Position numbers and translations under genes: made by a program. This document shows, piece by piece, positions 1-7,759 of a stretch of DNA of 42,795 nucleotides. Positions within the stretch are counted from its first letter, which is position 1. The number at the start of each line of letters is the position of its first letter. Origin of the DNA: Bacteroidaceae bacterium (GTDB lineage: Bacteria; Bacteroidota; Bacteroidia; Bacteroidales; Bacteroidaceae); contig JAGAQY010000010.1 of NCBI GenBank assembly GCA_017622495.1, positions 1-42,795 on the forward strand. The letters are read 5' to 3'. The notes under the pieces are model-generated. The model was not told where the DNA came from. It saw nothing but the letters and a program-made list of their open reading frames with translations, and ran no database searches.

Positions 1-7
1 AGCGTAC

Positions 8-117
8 CACCTCCCCCTCTTCGAGGGTTAAAGGCCTTCGGCACTCCTTTGTGAAGCTAAAGCTTCAGTCGTCGCTACCGACGCTAATGCTCCGCGTCGG
101 CCTCCTAACCTAGGAGG
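8..117. repeat. Cluster of small intergenic palindromes at the left edge
   Basis: Several short hairpins follow each other: a C-rich unit ending cttcgaggg (about 11-27), gaagct/agcttc (53-58 with 61-66), ccgacgc/gcgtcgg (78-84 with 94-100) and cctccta/taggagg (101-107 with 111-117). No gene is seen in 1-222. The C-rich units resemble the ones at 1336-1464, 23215-23231 and 42759-42789. They look like REP-type intergenic repeats; their function is unknown. Confidence 0.6.
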
Positions 118-162
118 AGAATTTTAAGAATGTGGACAACTGCTATATTATCTCCAAAGCAA

Positions 163-201
163 AACGGCAGAATGCCTACCTGTAAGTAGCACCCTGCCGT
201 T
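163..201 (-). terminator. Rho-independent terminator of the T9SS operon
   Basis: The 8-bp perfect arms aacggcag (163-170) and ctgccgtt (194-201) enclose a second small stem (ctac/gtag). In minus-strand reading the stem is followed by gttttgcttt. It lies 22 nt beyond the gldN stop codon, the expected place for the end of the gldK-N transcript. Confidence 0.7.
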
Positions 202-222
202 AAACCTTTATATCCTCGACTC

Positions 223-1320
223 TTATCTGCGTTGGCGACGTACCGAGAGGGTTTGACCTCCTGAAGAGCTGTTTGACGACGAGTTACCACGCTGACGGGA
301 TGAGCGTACCGAAGCTGCCTTTTCGCCAGTTTGTTTCTCGGCCGACTTCTCCCCAGCCTTCACCTCGCGCTCAGCCTTAGGCTTGCGAGATGTAGCGCGA
401 CGCGTCAGTGCTTTCTTCTCTTCCTTCTCATCGGGAGCAGCAGTAGCTGTCGTATCGGGTTCCTCAATACCCCACAATTTATTCTCAAAGGTTACAAGTT
501 CTTTCTCAATACGCTGCTGCTCGGCCTTCATGGCGGTGTCGGTAGGACAGTATTGGGCCAAAAGCTTGTTTTGCAGGTTGGCGGTCTTGTAGATGTCGCC
601 ATCATAGAGGCTACGCACGAAGTAGTCGTCGATGCTCATGTTGGAGACGTTGTTGTAGCTGCTGGTCATGAGCGGTGTCATGCCGAGGTAGGGACTTACC
701 TCATCGTAGTTGAGCCAGAACATGGGATATTTGGTGACATCGCTGCCAAAGTCGCCACTACGGTGCAGCACAGGACAGATGGCAGTAACACGAGTGGTGT
801 AGGTAGCGGTGCGCTGGTCGTAGAACGAACTCTCCTTGATGAAGTAGCTGAGCACCTCGCCTGAGGGGATGTCACTGTCGTTGATAGTAATGTGCCCGTC
901 CTTTTCCTCGTAGTAGATATAGAACTTCTCCAGCATATCGGTCACCTTGTACTTGTTGTCCTCGGTGAAGAGCTCATTACCATCGGAACGGTACTCATAG
1001 GCAGGTACCTTACCGTCAGCCACGAGGCGGATGACGAGTGTGAAGAGGTTGACACGGTCACCCAAAGGCTCTACGGGATAGTAGAGGGCAGCATTCTTCT
1101 CCTTGGTCATATCAAGGGTACGGTAGATGTCGCGTTTCCACACCACATCAGTGGGAGCGGGCATCTGGGCGGTATACTGTGCCTTGGCACGTTCGCTGAG
1201 CGATGTCTCGCTCTTCTTCTCGGCTTCGGCCTGTGCCTTGAGACGTGACTTGGGCTGTGCTACAGCACCCTGTGCACAGAGGAGCAGGGCTGCAATTGCT
1301 ATGAGGGCTTTCGTTTTCAT
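223..1320 (-). CDS. gldN: Type IX secretion system ring protein GldN/PorN
   Basis: This is the GldN/PorN family periplasmic protein that, with the lipoprotein GldK/PorK, forms the large ring under the outer membrane in T9SS. The 365-aa product starts with a signal peptide (MKTKALIAIAALLLCAQGAVAQ). The conserved core follows at about residues 55-285, with VVWKRDIYRTLDMTKEKNAA near its start and MFWLNYDEVSPYL in the middle. The last ~65 residues are a Lys/Arg/Ser-rich tail of low complexity (RQRGNSSSNSSSGG, RRQRR), which makes the protein longer than the roughly 310 residues of the Flavobacterium homologue as I recall it. It is the last gene of the porP-gldK-L-M-N operon. Unusually, it is separated from gldM by 146 bp holding an inverted repeat pair. 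Identification rests on sequence and order. Confidence 0.93.
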   Translation of the reverse strand: MKTKALIAIAALLLCAQGAVAQPKSRLKAQAEAEKKSETSLSERAKAQYTAQMPAPTDVVWKRDIYRTLDMTKEKNAALYYPVEPLGDRVNLFTLVIRLVADGKVPAYEYRSDGNELFTEDNKYKVTDMLEKFYIYYEEKDGHITINDSDIPSGEVLSYFIKESSFYDQRTATYTTRVTAICPVLHRSGDFGSDVTKYPMFWLNYDEVSPYLGMTPLMTSSYNNVSNMSIDDYFVRSLYDGDIYKTANLQNKLLAQYCPTDTAMKAEQQRIEKELVTFENKLWGIEEPDTTATAAPDEKEEKKALTRRATSRKPKAEREVKAGEKSAEKQTGEKAASVRSSRQRGNSSSNSSSGGQTLSVRRQRR

Positions 1321-1335
1321 ATCGGTTTCATTTGG

Positions 1336-1464
1336 GGCCTCCCCCTGCCCCTCCCAAGGAGGGGTGACTCAGGAAATCGCGGAGAGGATTTGTTGTTATA
1401 CTTTATTCTATTCTTTTTTAAAGGACTCGGTAGTCCCCCTCCTTGGGAGGGGTTAGGGGAGGCC
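1336..1464. repeat. Pair of inverted C-rich repeats between gldM and gldN
   Basis: The left arm (1336-1369) and the reverse complement of the right arm (1432-1464) are nearly identical, sharing the core cccctcccaaggagggg. They enclose about 62 bp of AT-rich DNA without an ORF. Each arm is itself palindromic (cccctcc/ggagggg). The arrangement is like a REP doublet or a small MITE-like unit. It starts two bases after the gldM stop and ends 15 bases before the gldN start. Confidence 0.75.
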
Positions 1465-1466
1465 TC

Positions 1467-3041
1467 TTAGTTTATTATCACTTCAAGGGTTGATGGCAGC
1501 TGGCGCTCTATACCGTCGGGGCCTACGGCCTTCACACTCGAGATGTAGAAGCGCTTGCCACGGGTGAGACGACGGAAGGTACTCTTCTGGCGCTCCGAGA
1601 AGTTGGCTCCATTGGAGAGCTCGGGCATGGCATTACCCATGTTGTCAAACGTCACGGTCTCGAAGCTGATGACACGGAAGCCAATGTTGAGCAAGCCGTC
1701 ATCGATAGCAGCGATGATGCCTTGGGCACCCATCAGCGCCTGCTTGCTGAGCTTGGTGCCACCGCCACGATAGCGCTGGGTGACGCCCTTGTCATCCTGA
1801 TATTCGATGAAGGGTGTAGGGTCGGGCAACTGGCGCACACGGAAGGTGTACTCACCCATGCTCATCTGACGGCCGTTTTGTTCGGCACTCACGGCAATCA
1901 CCACATCGGAGCCTACCTTGGTGGGGTGGGCAATGAAACCACCAGCTACGGGACGCAATGTACCGTTGCCATTGGCTATGCGGGCCGATACCTTGTTGTT
2001 GGGCACGCCCGGCACGGAGATGGCGATGGGGTTATCGTAACCGGCATAGAGCACGTTCATCATCGAGGCCGATACGGTGGCGATGGGGTCGACCACGGTG
2101 TACTTCTGCGAGAAGTCGCGACGTACGGTCTCGCCCGATCCGTCGTTGAGCTCGAGGTAACCGTTGAGGGTAAAGTCGCCCGTGCTGTTGCAGGGCACCT
2201 CATACCAGCCATTCTCGGTCTCTACGAGCTGGTCGTTGATATAGATATTGGGGCGCTGCGTGGTATCCACAGCGGCCATGATGATGCGGGCACCAAAGGT
2301 GTTGCCGCGTACCACGTTCTGCGAAGTGGGGATAACGTAAGCACTGAGCTCGTTGACACGCACGTCGGTGGCGTCGATGTTGACGTTGAGGTCGTGCAGG
2401 ATTTCACCTTCGGCATAGCGCACGTCGTTCTGAAACTTGGTGAGCAGCGTCACGGCAGCCGCTACGGGCATGTTCTCGAAGTTGTATTGCTCCCAGTTCT
2501 TGCCCAATGAGTTCTCGGTCTGAGGCACTGAGGTGTTAAAGTTGTCGCTGATGATACGCTGCTGCACGGTGTCGGTAATCATGCTCACCACCTGGTCGCG
2601 GTAGTTGTTGATAAGTTCGTAGAGCTTGTGCCCCTCGCCTGTACCAGGTGCCAGCATCACGAAGTTAGCGGCTTCGAGATTCTCCTTATTCTTGATGTTG
2701 CGTACATCGGCTTTCTTGCCGTCGGCCTCACGTACCATGCGCAGCTTGAGCTCCTCGGCATAGTTGTAGGCAGAGTCGGAGAGTTCCTTCACACGCTTGG
2801 CCTTGGCATACCACTCGCCCACTTTTTCGGGGTTCTTGGCCATCTGTGCCTCAAAGTCCTGGAAGATCTCGAGGTTCTGCTTGGTGGCGTTGTCGGTACT
2901 ACGATTGAGCCCCGAGTCAACGATGGTGAAGCCGTTGAGTACATCGGACGACACGTTGAGGGCAAGCATCGCCATCAGCACGATGTACATCAAGTTGATC
3001 ATTCGCTGACGGGGTGTCAGCTTTTTCTTTCCTGCGCTCAT
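1467..3041 (-). CDS. gldM: Type IX secretion system motor protein GldM/PorM
   Basis: GldM/PorM is the inner-membrane anchored motor protein whose long periplasmic part reaches the GldK/N ring. It couples the proton gradient to T9SS export. The 524-aa product has the family N-terminus: a basic stretch with the conserved Arg (TPRQRMINLMYIV) followed by one transmembrane helix (residues ~15-35). A helical region (~40-220) follows, then beta-sandwich domains (~225-524) ending LEVIIN. The length is typical of the family. The ATG lies 12 bp after the gldL stop, so the two motor genes are almost certainly co-transcribed. Downstream the spacing to gldN is broken by a repeat pair. Confidence 0.95.
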   Translation of the reverse strand: MSAGKKKLTPRQRMINLMYIVLMAMLALNVSSDVLNGFTIVDSGLNRSTDNATKQNLEIFQDFEAQMAKNPEKVGEWYAKAKRVKELSDSAYNYAEELKLRMVREADGKKADVRNIKNKENLEAANFVMLAPGTGEGHKLYELINNYRDQVVSMITDTVQQRIISDNFNTSVPQTENSLGKNWEQYNFENMPVAAAVTLLTKFQNDVRYAEGEILHDLNVNIDATDVRVNELSAYVIPTSQNVVRGNTFGARIIMAAVDTTQRPNIYINDQLVETENGWYEVPCNSTGDFTLNGYLELNDGSGETVRRDFSQKYTVVDPIATVSASMMNVLYAGYDNPIAISVPGVPNNKVSARIANGNGTLRPVAGGFIAHPTKVGSDVVIAVSAEQNGRQMSMGEYTFRVRQLPDPTPFIEYQDDKGVTQRYRGGGTKLSKQALMGAQGIIAAIDDGLLNIGFRVISFETVTFDNMGNAMPELSNGANFSERQKSTFRRLTRGKRFYISSVKAVGPDGIERQLPSTLEVIIN

Positions 3042-3053
3042 AGTGCGTGTGTA

Positions 3054-3878
3054 TTAGGCTTCCTTACTCTGTTCGTCGGCATTGCGGCCTACCTTCATAT
3101 TTACGGTCATCGACTGCAGCATACGATCGTATACCTGGTTGAGTTCTTCGATTTGCTCAGCCATACGGCGTGTCTGCTCGTTGACGAGGTCGATATTGCC
3201 AATCTGTGAGCCAAGGCTCTTGAGATGCATCTCGTAGATGGTGTTGATGGAGGTGAGGTTGCGGCTCAGACGCTCTACCTCGTCGGCACTAGCCTCAAGC
3301 TGCGACGACTGGTCGGAGATATGCTGGAACGACTCGGTGAGCTCGCGCAGCTTCTCAATATAATCTTGGGTCACCTGCTGCAGCTCGGGCACATCGACCT
3401 TACCATCTACGACAGGCACTACAGGCTGGGCTGCGGCAACGGCGGCTGTGGGGGCAACATTACCTTGTGCTGCAGCTACTGTTGCATTGGCAGCAGCGAT
3501 ATTGGCCATGGCATTCAAGGTGTCAGCATCCAGGTGGGGAACTGCTGTGGAAGAACCGACACCGTCGGTTCTTACGGGTACAGCACTGCCTGCTACGGGA
3601 GCGCCACCAATGATGACGGGGCCTCCAGCTGCCGCAGGAGCCTCTGATTCCTTGGTGCTCGACTGGCGCTCAAAACCATTGACGATAAAGGTGAGTACCT
3701 CGGTACCCATACCGATGAAGAGCATCAGGTCGGCACCGCTGATATGGGTGAGTTTGAAGAGGGCACCCAAAATAACGATAGCGGCACCCCAACTGTAGAG
3801 GTAGTTCAATATGGTTTGTCCCTTCTGTGTCTCCAGAAAATCCTGAAAGCGGGAAATCATGCTTTTGTTCTGTTCCAT
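3054..3878 (-). CDS. gldL: Type IX secretion system motor protein GldL/PorL
   Basis: GldL/PorL is the inner-membrane partner of GldM; together they make the T9SS rotary-type motor. The 274-aa product has two transmembrane helices near the N-terminus (about residues 22-40 and 48-68, from YLYSWGAAIVILGALFKL to MLFIGMGTEVLTFIVNGF). The Glu in GMGTEVLTF matches the conserved membrane glutamate that family studies link to proton flow. An Ala/Pro/Val-rich linker (~75-165) and a coiled-coil-like, Glu/Gln/Leu-rich C-terminal half (~170-265) follow. The cytoplasmic part is longer than in short flavobacterial forms. It sits 12 bp before gldM and 79 bp after gldK. Confidence 0.94.
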   Translation of the reverse strand: MEQNKSMISRFQDFLETQKGQTILNYLYSWGAAIVILGALFKLTHISGADLMLFIGMGTEVLTFIVNGFERQSSTKESEAPAAAGGPVIIGGAPVAGSAVPVRTDGVGSSTAVPHLDADTLNAMANIAAANATVAAAQGNVAPTAAVAAAQPVVPVVDGKVDVPELQQVTQDYIEKLRELTESFQHISDQSSQLEASADEVERLSRNLTSINTIYEMHLKSLGSQIGNIDLVNEQTRRMAEQIEELNQVYDRMLQSMTVNMKVGRNADEQSKEA

Positions 3879-3936
3879 TGTGGTATTTTATTAAGAGAGT
3901 TGTAGAGGATTAAGGCGATTAAAGTGTTGTAGAACT

Positions 3937-3958
3937 CCTAATTCCTAATTCCTAAATT
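3937..3958. repeat. AT-rich tandem run between gldK and gldL
   Basis: The unit cctaatt is repeated three times with small changes, running up to the gldK stop codon. It is one of several AATT-type runs in the intergenic DNA of this window (14509-14540, 23561-23578, 26669-26702). Confidence 0.5.
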
Positions 3959-5382
3959 TATTTTCTTGCTGTTCCTACATAGGAGCGTACACAGCGGAAG
4001 CCAATGTAAGAGCGTGTCTCATTCTGATATTCATAGGTGCGCGAAACGGATTGTATAAACTTCTCGGGGTCTTTCCATGAACCGCCGCGTACAGTTTTCT
4101 TCTTCATATAATAAGGGTCCTCCTTGGCTGCATTGTAGAAGAGCTCGGGGTTCATGTCGCTCATCTGCAATACACCTGCCTCGGTGTATACAGTCGATGT
4201 CCACTCAGCTACGTTGCCCGCCATATCAAACAAGCCGTGACTGTTGGCCGAGTATGAGCCCACCTTGGTGGTGATAAGACTGCCGTCCTTGGTATAGTTA
4301 CCGCGTTCGGGCTTGAAGTTGGCGTAGAAACAACCCTCATCACTCTTGGTGCCGTCCTGCATCCAGGGGAAGAGTGTGCCCTCCTTCCCGCGAGCCGCAT
4401 ATTCCCACTCAGCCTCTGTAGGAAGGCGGTAACGCTGCACATACTTGGCTTGCGGACCAAGGCCACGCAAGAGGAAATCGGTACGCCAAGCACAGAAGGC
4501 GTTGGCCTGCTCCCAACTCACACCCACCACAGGATAATCGTTATAGTTGGGGTGGTTGAAGTAAAGCTGCATGTACATCTCATTGTTGGCATTGGGGAAG
4601 TCATTAACCCAGCAAGTAGTGTCGGGGAAGATATTCACGATATAGGTATTCACAAAGTCATACGGGCCAGAGAGAGGACGATTGATGGTCTCTCGCACAA
4701 TCTGTCCGTCCTCATTGATATAGGCGGTATCTTTAGAAATCATGATGACCTCGTCGGGGTTAACCTTCACATCCGTGTTGCGCACTCTCTTAGCCACATC
4801 GAGTTGGTTCTTGCGCAGAGCAGCCTGTGTATAATCTACAATCTCGTAGCGATAGTTCATCTGTGCGGGATCGAGTTCCATAGCGCCCGTATAGGGATTG
4901 CGCTTGTACACACTCTGTATGGCAATAAGCTGATCTTCATTAGCCTTGCGCCAAGGGATAGGCTTCTTCCAGTTGAGATAGGGGGTGATGGGCTCTCCGT
5001 ATTCATCCTCCTCAATCTTGTAGGTCTCATCGCCACCATATGCAGGATCGGCCAAGCGCTCACGAATGATTGAATCGCGCACCCAATGCACAAACTGTCG
5101 GTACTCGGCATTGGTAATCTCGGTATCGTCCATCCAGAACGACTCTACAGAAATCTCTTTATACGGAGCATTCGAGCCCCAAAGGCTATCGGTATCCTCT
5201 TCTCCTAACTTAAGTGAGCCACGCGGTACAAGCACCATACCGAAGGGTGCCGGTTCGTTGAATGCAGCCGAGCGCGAGCCCGTCAGTTCACCGCCTACAG
5301 CCATAGCCGCATTGTTCGACCCCATGCAAGAGGTCAGCAATACTGCGACAGCAGCCAAGCTCATGATCCATGTTTTCTTCAT
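3958..5382 (-). CDS. gldK: Type IX secretion system lipoprotein GldK/PorK
   Basis: GldK/PorK is an outer-membrane lipoprotein that forms the T9SS ring with GldN. The 474-aa product starts with a lipoprotein signal and lipobox (AVLLTSCMGS, lipidated Cys at residue 19). It carries the formylglycine-generating-enzyme-like (FGE-sulfatase) fold characteristic of this family: GMVLVPRGSLKLG near residue 48, FWMDDTEITNAEYRQFVHW at about 83, YRLPTEAEWEYAARG at about 315, and GLFDMAGNVAEWTSTVY and YIGFRCVRS toward the end. These FGE motifs alone could suggest a sulfatase-modifying enzyme, but length, lipobox and position between porP and gldL make GldK the clear choice. Five bp separate it from porP. 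Confidence 0.95.
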   Translation of the reverse strand: MKKTWIMSLAAVAVLLTSCMGSNNAAMAVGGELTGSRSAAFNEPAPFGMVLVPRGSLKLGEEDTDSLWGSNAPYKEISVESFWMDDTEITNAEYRQFVHWVRDSIIRERLADPAYGGDETYKIEEDEYGEPITPYLNWKKPIPWRKANEDQLIAIQSVYKRNPYTGAMELDPAQMNYRYEIVDYTQAALRKNQLDVAKRVRNTDVKVNPDEVIMISKDTAYINEDGQIVRETINRPLSGPYDFVNTYIVNIFPDTTCWVNDFPNANNEMYMQLYFNHPNYNDYPVVGVSWEQANAFCAWRTDFLLRGLGPQAKYVQRYRLPTEAEWEYAARGKEGTLFPWMQDGTKSDEGCFYANFKPERGNYTKDGSLITTKVGSYSANSHGLFDMAGNVAEWTSTVYTEAGVLQMSDMNPELFYNAAKEDPYYMKKKTVRGGSWKDPEKFIQSVSRTYEYQNETRSYIGFRCVRSYVGTARK

Positions 5383-5387
5383 ACGAG

Positions 5388-6326
5388 TTACAATATACGT
5401 ATACTTTTATGTTTGTTTCTTCCTTTTTTAAATAGATCCAGATCCATCACATACCCCACATATAGGTCGTGGCTTCCGTGGATAAGCCCCACACCCGAGG
5501 TAAACAGTTCGTAGGCATAGCCAAACGAGATGCTGTTAATCTCACCTCCGAGAAGTATCGCTACCGAAGTCAGAGGGGTATAGGTAAGTCCGGCATAATA
5601 GCGTTTCTCATCGTAAGTGTAGGTGCCCCGCACAGTGAGGTCGGCTCTCCAGGCTTGCAGGTCGGTCATCACTTGCATCGAGGGCTGTATGGATAATAAC
5701 GGATTCTTCAACTGAATATTGCATCCACCACTGAAATAAAATGTAGGATCAATCTTGATTTCATGCGTTTCACCCAGGTCAATAGTGGGGGCAGTAAGGT
5801 GCATTACCGACAATCCGGCATGAAATAGACGGTGCGTATAGTGTACTCCTGCGGTAATGTCGAGCCCCATGCCATCAACCTCAGATGAGGGGAAAGCATC
5901 ATCGCCCGACTCCTCGGCTTCCACTTTAGAAGCGTCGAATTTCTGTTCCAGAGACCCCACGCTTGCCCCTACGGCCATACGTCCGCTCCATAGTTTGAAT
6001 CGGTAGGCATAACCGGCGAAGAGACGTTGGTTGGTAAACAGGCCGATGGACTCATTGTAGAGGTTGGCACTCACGGCATGGTTTTTCTTCTCGGTAGGGA
6101 GTACCATATCAGCACCGACAAGCATCGTAGACGGTGCATTTGTATATCCTGTCATCTGCATGGCATAGGTACCATACATGTTCAGGCGCCCGCTCAATCC
6201 CGCTACAGCAGGATTGTAGTATCCCTGCAGCGCCCAATAATGTGTGAAATGTGTGTCAAACTGTGCCTTAGCCACAATGGCAAAGAGCAGGGTGCACAGC
6301 GTCAATATCAATTTCCGAGTGTCCAT
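5388..6326 (-). CDS. porP: PorP/SprF family type IX secretion outer-membrane protein
   Basis: PorP/SprF proteins are outer-membrane beta-barrels that work with the T9SS. The product (312 aa from ATG at 6326; a GTG one codon earlier is possible) has a signal peptide (MDTRKLILTLCTLLFAIVAKAQ). The family start FDTHFTHYWALQGYYNPAVAG follows directly, here quoted only as its key features: FTHYW and YYNPAVAG. Aromatic-ended beta strands continue to the end (ISFGYAYELF, HDLYVGYVMDL). The C-terminal FKKGRNKHKSIRIL is basic and may be cytosol-independent tail. It is the first gene of the gldK-L-M-N run and lies 44 bp after tgt on the same strand, so read-through from tgt is possible. Confidence 0.9.
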   Translation of the reverse strand: MDTRKLILTLCTLLFAIVAKAQFDTHFTHYWALQGYYNPAVAGLSGRLNMYGTYAMQMTGYTNAPSTMLVGADMVLPTEKKNHAVSANLYNESIGLFTNQRLFAGYAYRFKLWSGRMAVGASVGSLEQKFDASKVEAEESGDDAFPSSEVDGMGLDITAGVHYTHRLFHAGLSVMHLTAPTIDLGETHEIKIDPTFYFSGGCNIQLKNPLLSIQPSMQVMTDLQAWRADLTVRGTYTYDEKRYYAGLTYTPLTSVAILLGGEINSISFGYAYELFTSGVGLIHGSHDLYVGYVMDLDLFKKGRNKHKSIRIL

Positions 6327-6370
6327 CACCTATTGATAACGGAGATTCACGCGATTTAGTATATATGCCG

Positions 6371-7501
6371 TTACAACCTGGTGGACAACCGCTTCATCAT
6401 CATGGGCTTCCATACGGAGAAATCCCCTGCAATGATATGCTTGCGTGCTTCACCCACAAGCCAGAGATAGAAAGCGAGATTATGTATAGAGGCAATCTGC
6501 ATGGCCAGCAGTTCCTGGGCGTGGAATAGATGGCGCAGATAGGCTTTGGTATAGAGCGTATCGACAACGGACGCACCGTCGGCCTCGATAGGCGAGAAGT
6601 CCATTTCCCACTTCTTGTTCTTCATATTGATGATGCCATCCTTGGTGAAGAGCATGCCGTTGCGTCCATTACGTGTAGGCATCACGCAATCAAACATATC
6701 AACACCTCGCTCGATACCTTCAAGCAAGTTCATGGGAGTACCTACCCCCATGAGATATCGAGGTTTGTCGGTGGGCAATATCTCGTTAACCACCTCTATC
6801 ATCTCATACATCTTCTCAGTAGGCTCACCTACCGCCAGTCCGCCTATCGCATTGCCCTCGGCCTCCTTAGAAGCCACAAATTCTGCCGAGCGACGGCGCA
6901 GGTCGGGATACACACATCCCTGCACAATAGGGAAGAGCGACTGGTGATAGCCATACTTGGGCTCTGTCTCATTGAAGCGTTTGAGGCATCGGTCCAGCCA
7001 ACGATGAGTAAGCTCCATCGACTTACGTGCATAGTTATAATCGGCATCCCCTGGAGTACACTCATCAAAAGCCATCATGATATCGGCGCCAATGGTGCGC
7101 TCGATATCCATCACACGCTCGGGCGTAAAAAGATGCTTGGAACCATCAATATGTGACCGAAACTCCACACCCTCCTCTTTCATCTTGCGGATGCCCGAGA
7201 GCGAGAACACCTGAAAGCCACCGCTATCGGTAAGCATGGGGCGGTCGAATCCATTGAACCGGTGCAAGCCGCCAGCCTTCTCTATCACTTCAAGTCCTGG
7301 ACGCAGATAGAGATGATACGTGTTGCCCAAGATTATCTGTGCCTTGATATCCTCCTTCAGTTCGGTGAGGTGCACCCCTTTGACGCTACCCAGTGTTCCT
7401 ACAGGCATAAATATGGGAGTCTCTATTTGGCCGTGACCGGTGGTGATAAGTCCTGCACGAGCATTGCTCTTGGGATCGGTGTATTGGAGTTGGAATTTCA
7501 T
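6371..7501 (-). CDS. tgt: tRNA-guanine transglycosylase
   Basis: This enzyme exchanges guanine-34 in tRNAs with GUN anticodons for the queuosine precursor. Over 376 aa it has the expected motifs in order: GNTYHLYLRPG, TDSGGFQVFSL (first catalytic Asp), MAFDECTPGD, FPIVQGCVYPDLRR, GGLAVGEP, and DMFDCVMPTRNGRNG with the nucleophilic Asp. The C-terminal zinc site is odd. Where most bacterial TGTs have CxCxxC before the (S/T)RAYLRHL motif, this protein reads GASVVDTLYTKAYLRHL, so all three Cys are absent, while the His of IHNL remains. I recall the same substitution in other Bacteroidales TGTs. The gene has its own TAnnTTTG promoter and is followed closely by porP. Confidence 0.95.
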   Translation of the reverse strand: MKFQLQYTDPKSNARAGLITTGHGQIETPIFMPVGTLGSVKGVHLTELKEDIKAQIILGNTYHLYLRPGLEVIEKAGGLHRFNGFDRPMLTDSGGFQVFSLSGIRKMKEEGVEFRSHIDGSKHLFTPERVMDIERTIGADIMMAFDECTPGDADYNYARKSMELTHRWLDRCLKRFNETEPKYGYHQSLFPIVQGCVYPDLRRRSAEFVASKEAEGNAIGGLAVGEPTEKMYEMIEVVNEILPTDKPRYLMGVGTPMNLLEGIERGVDMFDCVMPTRNGRNGMLFTKDGIINMKNKKWEMDFSPIEADGASVVDTLYTKAYLRHLFHAQELLAMQIASIHNLAFYLWLVGEARKHIIAGDFSVWKPMMMKRLSTRL

Positions 7502-7542
7502 CTTCGGTAAATCAAAATTGTATTACTTCTAATATCAGATTG

Positions 7543-7550
7543 CAAAGATA
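7543..7550 (-). promoter_or_regulatory. -7 element TATCTTTG of the tgt promoter
   Basis: On the minus strand the box TATCTTTGCA lies 42 nt upstream of the tgt ATG and matches the Bacteroidota -7 consensus TAnnTTTG. It sits inside a 22-bp sequence that is repeated 85 bp farther upstream. Confidence 0.65.
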
Positions 7551-7650
7551 CGAATAAACGAGCGAGAAATATCAAGCTTGTTTGAATATTTATCAAAGCG
7601 AGTGAAAGTATCTTCTTGGCATAGCCATAAAGATACGAATAAACGAGCGA
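7544..7650. repeat. 22-bp direct repeat upstream of tgt
   Basis: Positions 7544-7565 and 7629-7650 are identical (begin aaagatacgaataaac, end gagcga). On the minus strand both read as a promoter-like string; only the proximal copy has the full TATCTTTG, because the distal copy reads TATCTTTA. The 258 bp between tgt and ribD hold no other gene; they contain this repeat and the divergent ribD promoter. Confidence 0.65.
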
Positions 7651-7720
7651 ATAAACAACCTATTCCTCAGCTGGTGCGACCGAAGAGGGCAGGCTGTGCC
7701 TCGGAAAATTACAGGTGCGC

Positions 7721-7751
7721 TTGCATTTTTTCTCAGCTTATATTAATTTTG
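7721..7751 (+). promoter_or_regulatory. Promoter of ribD
   Basis: TTG (7721-7723) and TAATTTTG (7744-7751) are separated by 20 bp, matching the Bacteroidota -33/-7 pattern. The predicted transcript start is only a few bases before the ATG at 7760, so the ribD mRNA may be almost leaderless. Confidence 0.6.
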
Positions 7752-7759
7752 CAAATGTG

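Noticed and set aside
105..290. 61-codon minus-strand ORF at the left edge
   Set aside because: It overlaps the gldN end in another frame and spans the terminator and palindromes.
1336..1464. Possible insertion sequence between gldM and gldN
   Set aside because: Only about 62 bp lies between the arms, with no transposase ORF and no clear target duplication, so it is reported as a repeat pair only.
1722..2510. 262-codon plus-strand ORF opposite gldM
   Set aside because: Antisense shadow; His/Val/Gly-rich product without recognisable domains, lying wholly within gldM.
3958..5382. Formylglycine-generating enzyme (sulfatase maturation)
   Set aside because: The FGE-like fold is present, but lipobox, length and position in the T9SS operon identify GldK/PorK.
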